A DNA stretch of 64,000 nt from JACDAE01 sp034438015 (GTDB taxonomy: Bacteria; Chloroflexota; Ktedonobacteria; Ktedonobacterales; Ktedonobacteraceae), in assembly GCA_034438015.1 (NCBI GenBank), contig DAOTTD010000189.1, positions 5,951 to 69,950 on the forward strand, written 5' to 3'. This document shows, one piece after another, positions 43,430-49,458 of the stretch (position 1 is the first letter of the stretch; each line of letters begins with the position of its first letter). A program made the translations under genes and the position numbers. The notes under the pieces were generated by a model. That model ran no database searches and was not told the DNA's origin. It saw only the letters and a program-made list of their open reading frames with translations.

Positions 43430-44725
43430 TCACGCACCATAGATATGCAGATTAGAAAATTTCGCCTGCGCGCCCGGTTTTGTGTTTTGCAGGTTGGAGA
43501 CAAAAAAGGCGATGGAGCCGCTACTGTAGTTATTGTCCGTCACCGTCGTCAGATGCTGTCCGTTTACCGTCAATGACATCGATGGTCCCTTCGCCGTGAT
43601 CATGACATGATTGAGTCCGCCCTGCTTCTGAATGGCAGGCACAAGCGTGTAATCGACGAGTTTGGTGCTGTTCGTATTGCCTTTCGCGTCCACTGTTCCC
43701 TTAAAGACCGCGTACGAACCATCGCCGTAGAGTTCAAAGCGATAATATGTCGCGAGATCGGTATTTTGCATAGAGGAACCACGGATATAGATGCCATAGC
43801 CATTGTTCTGATCGCCCTTCGAGAGCGTGCTATCGACCGTGAGCGTGAAATTGCTGAACGTCTTGTTGCCGGGCACCAGTTCCCACAGAAGCTCGTTGTT
43901 ATCGTCCTCCAGCGTGAGAGAGCCAACGGCAAGCCCAATAGAGAACTTACCGGGGTAAGATTGCAGGTTCCACCCCTTGCTATTATTCTTAAACGTATCC
44001 GCAAACAAAGATGGACCTTTGGGCTGAACGACGGTAGCGACCTGTGTCGGCGTCACCTTCGTAGCATTGTGCCTGTTCAGGAACGCATAACCCGCGAAGC
44101 TTCCCCCGATAATGATGAGCAAGAGCAAAACCGCAAGAGCAATCAGCCATAGCCTCGGTCTGCGCGACGACGATTCTTTGAAATCCAGCCCGCTCGGCCC
44201 GGCTGGAATGCCCGGTAGAGACATACCTGGCTGACCGGGTATTGCGGGAGAGGGGTTAAATGCGAATTGTCCCATCGGTCCTGTCGATGGGGCGCCATAA
44301 GCCTGCTGAGGGAGCGCGCCAGATGCAGAGGCTGCGAAGGGTTGCGGCGCCATTGGTCCGGTTGATGGAGCCCCAAAGGGCGGATACGCTCTTTGTCCTG
44401 GTAACGCTGACAACGATGAAGGAGGTTGATCCATCGGCCTCGCCAGGGGAGTGTTATAGGGAAACATTCCAAATGGCGTTTGTCCCATCGGTCCCGTCGA
44501 CGGCGCTCCCGGTTGAGGAGCAAACGCGGCGGGGGCAGCAGGTTGCTCTCCATTGTAATTCGTATTGCCTGCAGGTGAGGGAGCAGGGAAACTGTTTTGA
44601 ACAGGGAATGGAGCATTCGTGTAACCACAATTTCTGCAGTAGGGATCATTGATAGGAAGCGGTGCCCTACAACGCTGGCAGGGGAGAGTTTGCATACCTC
44701 CGAAAGGTGGGTAAGCTGAGGACAT
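43430..44725 (-). CDS. Zinc-ribbon, Pro-rich, membrane-anchored protein with LamG/DUF1080-like domain
   Basis: 431 residues. N-terminal zinc ribbon CQRCRAP then YCRNCGY, then about 140 residues rich in Pro/Ala/Gly with repeated APSTGPM motifs (five or so copies), one membrane helix (LWLIALAVLLLLIIIGGSFAGYAFL), and an extracellular beta domain homologous to that of the 32964-33815 protein. The zinc ribbon is cytoplasmic by topology. The layout matches the protein at 59586. Function unknown. Confidence 0.75.
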   Translation of the reverse strand: MSSAYPPFGGMQTLPCQRCRAPLPINDPYCRNCGYTNAPFPVQNSFPAPSPAGNTNYNGEQPAAPAAFAPQPGAPSTGPMGQTPFGMFPYNTPLARPMDQPPSSLSALPGQRAYPPFGAPSTGPMAPQPFAASASGALPQQAYGAPSTGPMGQFAFNPSPAIPGQPGMSLPGIPAGPSGLDFKESSSRRPRLWLIALAVLLLLIIIGGSFAGYAFLNRHNATKVTPTQVATVVQPKGPSLFADTFKNNSKGWNLQSYPGKFSIGLAVGSLTLEDDNNELLWELVPGNKTFSNFTLTVDSTLSKGDQNNGYGIYIRGSSMQNTDLATYYRFELYGDGSYAVFKGTVDAKGNTNSTKLVDYTLVPAIQKQGGLNHVMITAKGPSMSLTVNGQHLTTVTDNNYSSGSIAFFVSNLQNTKPGAQAKFSNLHIYGA

Positions 44726-44918
44726 AGAACAACCTCCAAAAGATAACCAGATACGGTGAATATCTCACGCGTCTAGCTGAAAATCCAGTTTCAGGCTCGT
44801 CGATAATATATCCGGGAGCACAAATATATAGGCGCTCTTAACACTGCCTTTATGGTAGAACGAACGAACAGCGCATTTTAACTCAGGGATAGGACTGGTA
44901 TCTCACGTTAGTGTTTGA

Positions 44919-44937
44919 AAATATAGCGTTTTATTGA
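44919..44937 (+). repeat. Left inverted repeat of accessory element
   Basis: AAATATAGCGTTTTATTGA; its reverse complement recurs with one mismatch at 52052-52070, 7.1 kb away, bracketing the foreign-looking gene block. Confidence 0.65.
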
Positions 44938-45008
44938 CAGGGTTTTGAACCTGAAAGAACCATCCTTGTAGCTTTCACCACTTGGACGGCCTTTCTTGCT
45001 GTTAGCCC

Positions 45009-45803
45009 TTACTTTTGTTTTGGCGATGGCACAAGAGGCTCACTCTCTTCTTCTAACCTATCGATAAATGTCTTGATAGGTTTTGTTGCCTTTCTCAAAT
45101 CTGTTAGCAGGTAAGCATCTCTTTTTCCTGCTATCTTCTCAAAGCCTAGATGTTCGACTAGTTTCTTACCTTCAGGTGTTGCAGCTACAGCATACCACTT
45201 TTTTATATCGTACTGCCTGTCTAGCGAGATTGCCCATCTTATGGCACTCCTAATTATGAAACGCCCTCTATCTCTGTCTTTTTGGACATCTCCTGTATGA
45301 TGTATCGATATGCTTGGTATATAAACCGTTAGATTTTTATCTGTCCATTCTTTTATTGCCTCCGGTTGTATGTTCTGCTCTCTCATCTCCTCGTTTATTA
45401 GGGGTTTAATTACATCTTCTTCTAGGGGCATCATTGTTACCCCTGCTATTCTTTTCCCGCCTTCTCTCGCAGACATGAAGATATCGTTGTTTGCTTCACG
45501 CCATTCTAGTAGCCTGTCGTATGTGACAATATCTTCTGGTTCATATGACCTGAAGTGATTCTGGTAGCTTGCCCATAGCTCGCTGTTTGTTGCCGGACCA
45601 AATGTTAGTTTTGCGCTATCTTCTTTGCGTTTCAAAAGCTTTACGTGCGCATCTATTGCTTCTTTAGGATATTTTCTTCCTCTTTTTCTTCCTTCTTCCA
45701 GTTCACTCGGGATAGTTCCATCTTCTGCCCTTCTATTTAGTGTTGCTTTGGATATACCAAGAAGCTTCATAACTTCTTCTGGTTTGTAATACTCTTTTTC
45801 CAT
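45009..45803 (-). CDS. HTH (MerR/excisionase type) protein with GNAT-like C-terminal domain
   Basis: 264 residues. N-terminal HTH_17-like segment YYKPEEVMKLLGISKATLNRRAEDGTIPSE with a basic wing GRKRGRKYPKEA. From about 150 a GNAT-like fold is suggested: LTVYIPSISIHHTG, GRFIIRSAIRWAISL, WYAVAATPEGKKLVEHLGFEKIAG. Codon use is clearly AT-richer than the flanking chromosome. AGAGAAG six bases before the ATG. Probably a regulator of the element, divergent from the gene at 46033 with shared control DNA. Confidence 0.65.
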   Translation of the reverse strand: MEKEYYKPEEVMKLLGISKATLNRRAEDGTIPSELEEGRKRGRKYPKEAIDAHVKLLKRKEDSAKLTFGPATNSELWASYQNHFRSYEPEDIVTYDRLLEWREANNDIFMSAREGGKRIAGVTMMPLEEDVIKPLINEEMREQNIQPEAIKEWTDKNLTVYIPSISIHHTGDVQKDRDRGRFIIRSAIRWAISLDRQYDIKKWYAVAATPEGKKLVEHLGFEKIAGKRDAYLLTDLRKATKPIKTFIDRLEEESEPLVPSPKQK

Positions 45804-45900
45804 TGTTTTCTTCTCTGTGTTTCCTCTCGTTGATTTTTGATATCTGCTTTGGAGAGTTATTGATATTGTAAGTCTTTAGCCTCATTTTGTCTAGTGGTAC

Positions 45901-46019
45901 TGAGTCTTATCTGACTTTTGAGTCTTGTTGACATTCTGAGCTCTATTGACAAACTGATTTCTGATGCTTTATAATTGATTTGTGATCTTTGGCAAAAAGA
46001 GTTTTGAGTCTTGTTACAG
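45901..46019 (+). promoter_or_regulatory. Consensus promoter with three TGAGTCTT repeats between divergent HTH genes
   Basis: -35 TTGACA (45946-45951), 18-bp spacer and -10 TATAAT (45970-45975), both perfect, drive the gene at 46033. Direct repeats TGAGTCTTATCTGAC (45901), TGAGTCTTGTTGACA (45919) and TGAGTCTTGTTACAG (46005) lie on both sides of the promoter, one downstream of the start point, an arrangement typical of repressor sites. The HTH protein at 45009 or 46033 is the likely binder. Confidence 0.6.
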
Positions 46020-46032
46020 AAGGAGAGTTGAT

Positions 46033-46254
46033 TTGATCGATTACGAAGGGAAACAGTACCTTACGGCAACCGAGATAGCCCGACGGCTCAGCATCTCGCG
46101 GGGCACCTGTTACAACAACATCTTACCGCGTTTGCAGGCATATCACCTGCCAGGAAGAAAGAACGCCTTGTACCGCTTATCAGATGTAGAGCAGTTCTCG
46201 CACGTGCGTGTCGTAGCGCGAAACACGGTAGCGCCATTGACGATGGTCATGTAA
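46033..46254 (+). CDS. Small HTH_17/excisionase-like DNA-binding protein
   Basis: 73 residues. LTATEIARRLSISRGTCYNNILPRLQAYHLPGRKNALYRLSDVEQF is a winged helix of the excisionase/MerR kind. TTG start at 46033 chosen because AGAAGGAG ends six bases before it; the longer frame would read through the ribosome site. First gene of the rightward operon behind a consensus promoter. Could be the Xis or a regulator of the element. Confidence 0.65.
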   Translation: MIDYEGKQYLTATEIARRLSISRGTCYNNILPRLQAYHLPGRKNALYRLSDVEQFSHVRVVARNTVAPLTMVM

Positions 46255-46272
46255 CCAGAAGGCAGGCAAACC

Positions 46273-46488
46273 ATGAGTGAACAAAGCACTTCTCCCACAT
46301 CAACACCCAACGATCTGCAAGCGTTGCAAGCCCACATCCAAGAGCATACGCCCTGGCTGGTGATCCTTGGCGCCGTAGGAGAGCCGCCGATGCTTGCGGT
46401 TAAAGATACCGCTCATCTCAACCTCTGTATCGGCTTTCGCACACAGGCCGATTTGAGAGCCTACCTCTCGATGTTCGGCACGCGCTGA
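46273..46488 (+). CDS. Hypothetical protein, 71 aa
   Basis: Not recognised. Hydrophilic N-terminus, then HTPWLVILGAVGEPPMLAVK and a helical TQADLRAYLSMFG. 18 bp after the previous gene and in the same operon. A ribosome site AGGCAGG precedes the ATG. Confidence 0.5.
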   Translation: MSEQSTSPTSTPNDLQALQAHIQEHTPWLVILGAVGEPPMLAVKDTAHLNLCIGFRTQADLRAYLSMFGTR

Positions 46489-46503
46489 GAAGGGGAACCC
46501 ATC

Positions 46504-46743
46504 ATGACGAAAAAGCAGCAACGGCACGACTACTTCGGCAATACCCTGTGTTGCGATATCGGCCACGACTGGCAGGCGACCACCAGCGACCAGTACCGGC
46601 TCTGCAAACGCCAGCACTGTCACGCGGCAGAGCGCCGTGTGCAGGGGCAGTGGGTGAATGCCATCCATGAACGGCCCTGGACTGACCCTGTTCAAGCGTG
46701 GAACAAGCAGGCCGCGCTCCCACAGCAGCAAGCCCTCTTTTAG
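46504..46743 (+). CDS. Hypothetical Cys/His-rich protein, 79 aa
   Basis: Not recognised. The pattern CCDIGHDWQATTSDQYRLCKRQHC could form a small zinc knuckle. 15 bp after the previous gene, GAAGGGG upstream. Rich in Gln and aromatic residues at its end. Confidence 0.5.
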   Translation: MTKKQQRHDYFGNTLCCDIGHDWQATTSDQYRLCKRQHCHAAERRVQGQWVNAIHERPWTDPVQAWNKQAALPQQQALF

Positions 46744-46757
46744 AAAAGGATACACAG

Positions 46758-47039
46758 ATGAGTGCAATCATTCCTTTGCCTGAAGAGTGGAACCATGAGT
46801 TGTGTTTTGAGTGCAAGTTTTTGTTTGAGCGTGGAGATGCCCGTTTTGTCCCTGCGGTTGTCCTGCTGGTCGTAGGCGTGCCAGTGGTGCTCTATGTCGC
46901 GCCACAGGTGGAGCGTTATCCCAATCTGCCAGATGATCGCGAGCAGATCCAGCAGATCATTCAGCATTGGCACGGGCCGCAACTGCCATCCATCAAGGCA
47001 CCGACCGGCGAAGTCTTTACCGTCTCCATAGTGCAGTAG
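46758..47039 (+). CDS. Hypothetical protein with one hydrophobic segment, 93 aa
   Basis: Not recognised. Starts MSAIIPLPEEWNHELCFECKF, has a hydrophobic run FVPAVVLLVVGVPVVLYVA that may be a membrane helix, and a polar tail. ATG at 46758 preceded by AAAAGGA; a longer upstream frame overlaps the previous gene and is unlikely. Confidence 0.5.
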   Translation: MSAIIPLPEEWNHELCFECKFLFERGDARFVPAVVLLVVGVPVVLYVAPQVERYPNLPDDREQIQQIIQHWHGPQLPSIKAPTGEVFTVSIVQ

Positions 47040-47121
47040 CAAGCATGAGGGTCCTTCGATGTAACGGACGAGTCAACCAGTTCCATCGAAGGACTGCAAG
47101 GAATGAGAAAGGACTCACACC

Positions 47122-47298
47122 ATGGACAATCAGAGAGCCAGGGACTGGATAGCGCTCATAGAGGCGCTCGATAACAGTGGAGCACTGAAGCGTTGTGTTC
47201 AGGCGATCCGCGAGGAGAAAGACCGCGAGATACGATTAGCACAGGCAGAAGAGCGCCGCGAGCGTGACCGCGCCATCAGGAGGTGTAACGATGGCTAG
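47122..47298 (+). CDS. Hypothetical highly charged small protein, 58 aa
   Basis: Not recognised. MDNQRARDWIALIEALDNSG then CVQAIREEKDREIRLAQAEE, a probable single long helix rich in Arg and Glu. Too short for most callers. It overlaps the next gene by 8 bp, and the coupling supports translation. AAAGGAC lies 7 bp before the ATG. Confidence 0.5.
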   Translation: MDNQRARDWIALIEALDNSGALKRCVQAIREEKDREIRLAQAEERRERDRAIRRCNDG

Positions 47299-47806
47299 AA
47301 ATGGTTTTGCACGGACGGCTCGCACTGTTGCGGCCAATCGCGGCGACGTTCCCCTCCTGCGGATAGCGCTAGGACTGGCGCTCATTGGGTTCTGGCTCCT
47401 GACCCTGATGTTGCAGATCCAGACCAGTGAAGCCTTTATCCTCAACGGTGGGCCGACAACGCTGGCAGCCAATTGGGGCATCTTAAAGCAACCCTTCGAA
47501 CTGTTCCATGGTCAGCTCCCCATCGAGATGGCGAAGGCCGTGATGTGGGGGTGGGGCATTGAACTGGTCTACCTGATCTGTGTCGTCGGGGAAGTCGCCG
47601 TCCACGGGCGGCTCAATGGCTGGTTCAAGACGGGGGCCTTCCTGCTGGTCGCCTTCGACTTCTGGACCGACTTTCAGTATGGCACGATGGGCAGTGGCTT
47701 CGGGGGGCAGCTTGCCTTTGCGACCATCACGGCCTTTATCGTCGCCTTTTTCGGAGTTGTCGGCATCAACATGGTGTTCAGCTCGGTTCTTGAACTGACC
47801 CATTAA
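47291..47806 (+). CDS. Small polytopic membrane protein, 171 aa
   Basis: Not recognised at family level. About four hydrophobic segments: IALGLALIGFWLLTLMLQI, MWGWGIELVYLICVVGEVAV, WFKTGAFLLVAFDFW and LAFATITAFIVAFFGVVGINMVF. AGGAGGTG five bases before the ATG at 47291. In actinobacterial FtsK-pump elements, small membrane proteins next to the ATPase take part in spread of the element; a similar role here is a guess. Confidence 0.6.
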   Translation: MARNGFARTARTVAANRGDVPLLRIALGLALIGFWLLTLMLQIQTSEAFILNGGPTTLAANWGILKQPFELFHGQLPIEMAKAVMWGWGIELVYLICVVGEVAVHGRLNGWFKTGAFLLVAFDFWTDFQYGTMGSGFGGQLAFATITAFIVAFFGVVGINMVFSSVLELTH

Positions 47807-47823
47807 GAAAGCAGGCAGGAAAG

Positions 47824-49452
47824 ATGAGTCAACAACCAACTGAAGAGAAAAAATATCCGGCCCAGGTCTCGGCAACGTTCGCGGGGACGACCCTGCTGGC
47901 GGCACTGCCCTTCGAGGTGTTGGCTCATCTTGGGCCAACCGGCCTGCTGGTCGGCGGGCTCGCCTCCTATGTGGCGTGGAAGCACGGACCTGAGCTCTAC
48001 GACATGGCACGCGACACGCTCACCTTCTTGCCTGCCCTTGAGTCGGGCGGTCAGGGGGAAGTAGAGCAGCCAGCGAGCGCGAAACAGGGCAGGAGCTTTT
48101 GGGATCGTGCACTTGGTGTATACCCTGAGCAGGATGAGCAGGCGCAAGAAGAGACTGGTCAGGCCGAACCAAGAGAAGCCGAACCGGAAACGGGTGTTTC
48201 CGAGAGCGCGTCGGAGCGGGATACGACCGCACGTGCGCAAGCACGGTCAACCATCCCCGCTCAGTTCAGGCTTGCGCGTCATACGTTGGAAGCTATCCAG
48301 GACATCAATAGCAAGCGGTTTGTGTACTTTGGTCAGACGGCGACACGTCAGGTGGTTATCCCAATCAGGACGATGTATCACGTCCTCGATGTTGCCTCAA
48401 GTGGCAAAGGCAAGTCCAACCGCTTCAGACCGGCAATGATGCAAACCGTGGAAATGTGTGAAACCTACTTTATCAATCCGCTGGCAAACAACGTGAAGGC
48501 CGTCGATGACGCCCGCAAAATTGAAGTCTGGAAACCGATCTTCGATCGACTGGCGAACAAAAAGCCGGTCAAAGACGGCCCTGACATCTTGCGTCTGATG
48601 ACTGCGCTGGTAGTCGAGATTGAAAGCAGGAATACCCTGGAAAGTACCGGCGATTTCTCATGGAGAGAGCGTCCTCTCTTCGTGTTCATCGACGAACTGC
48701 CTGAAGTGTTCGCACGTTGCCCACAAGCCGTTGAGCTGCTTGATAAAATCGGACGCACCGGGCGGCAATTTTGTGTGTTCTGTTGGGTTGCCAGTCAAAC
48801 CGCGCAAGTAAAAGATATCGGCTTGAGCACTGCTAGCCAGGCGCAATTTAAAACGCGCATCTATGGCGGCGGCGATAAAACCTCTTCTGATCGTGTGATG
48901 AAAGGGTCCATTGCAAAAGAGGATGAGAAGACGCTTCAGACCAATGGTGCAGGACTCACCCTTCTGCTCGCAGATGGGTTCTCTGATCAAGCGTTCGTGC
49001 GTGCCCCCCTGATCACAAACGAGGCGCTTTTTGCATACTTTGGACTGCCACCATTTCAGATCGAAGAATGGATTGCACCGGCAAAGACTGTAAGCAGGCA
49101 GCCAGTAGCAGCATCAAAGGGGAGAGCACAGGAGGACGATCCGCTGGCTGAGAACTACATCAATGCTGACACCGATCTCGTCGATGACGATCCGCTGGAA
49201 CCATATACGCCCGTAACGCGTAACGCTACGGGCGTAGCGGAGGCACTTTCTGATGATTTTGAGCATTCCAGCAACGTACGCGTAACGCGTAACGCGACAT
49301 TACCGGCTGGATGGACAGAGAAAGATGTAGAGCTTGCCACCCTCATCTACAAAAATCTTCGTAACAAAGATCAGTGCTTGAAGGCGATCGGAAAAGCAAC
49401 CAGTCAAGATAACCGTCGTGTATTATCGTCAATCCTTCAGGAAGAGGAGTAG
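47824..49452 (+). CDS. FtsK/TraD-like P-loop ATPase, probable DNA pump
   Basis: 542 residues. N-terminal hydrophobic segments (about 18-50), an acidic linker, then an additional-strand ATPase core: Walker A variant SSGKGKSN at about 192-199, Walker B LFVFIDELPE 285-294, a sensor segment CVFCWVASQ and SQAQFKTRIYGG. The C-terminal 90 residues contain two VTRNAT motifs encoded by exact 14-bp DNA repeats and a final helical domain (WTEKDVELATLIYKNLRNKDQ). Closest in style to VirD4/FtsK translocases of integrative elements; no relaxase seen. Confidence 0.7.
   Translation: MSQQPTEEKKYPAQVSATFAGTTLLAALPFEVLAHLGPTGLLVGGLASYVAWKHGPELYDMARDTLTFLPALESGGQGEVEQPASAKQGRSFWDRALGVYPEQDEQAQEETGQAEPREAEPETGVSESASERDTTARAQARSTIPAQFRLARHTLEAIQDINSKRFVYFGQTATRQVVIPIRTMYHVLDVASSGKGKSNRFRPAMMQTVEMCETYFINPLANNVKAVDDARKIEVWKPIFDRLANKKPVKDGPDILRLMTALVVEIESRNTLESTGDFSWRERPLFVFIDELPEVFARCPQAVELLDKIGRTGRQFCVFCWVASQTAQVKDIGLSTASQAQFKTRIYGGGDKTSSDRVMKGSIAKEDEKTLQTNGAGLTLLLADGFSDQAFVRAPLITNEALFAYFGLPPFQIEEWIAPAKTVSRQPVAASKGRAQEDDPLAENYINADTDLVDDDPLEPYTPVTRNATGVAEALSDDFEHSSNVRVTRNATLPAGWTEKDVELATLIYKNLRNKDQCLKAIGKATSQDNRRVLSSILQEEE
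49210..49295 (+). repeat. GTAACGCGTAACGC direct repeats with hairpin
   Basis: The 14-mer GTAACGCGTAACGC occurs at 49213-49226 and 49282-49295. The first lies in a hairpin CCCGTA...TACGGG (49210-49232). Inside the coding region of the DNA pump, near its 3' end. Confidence 0.6.
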
Positions 49453-49458
49453 TACATC

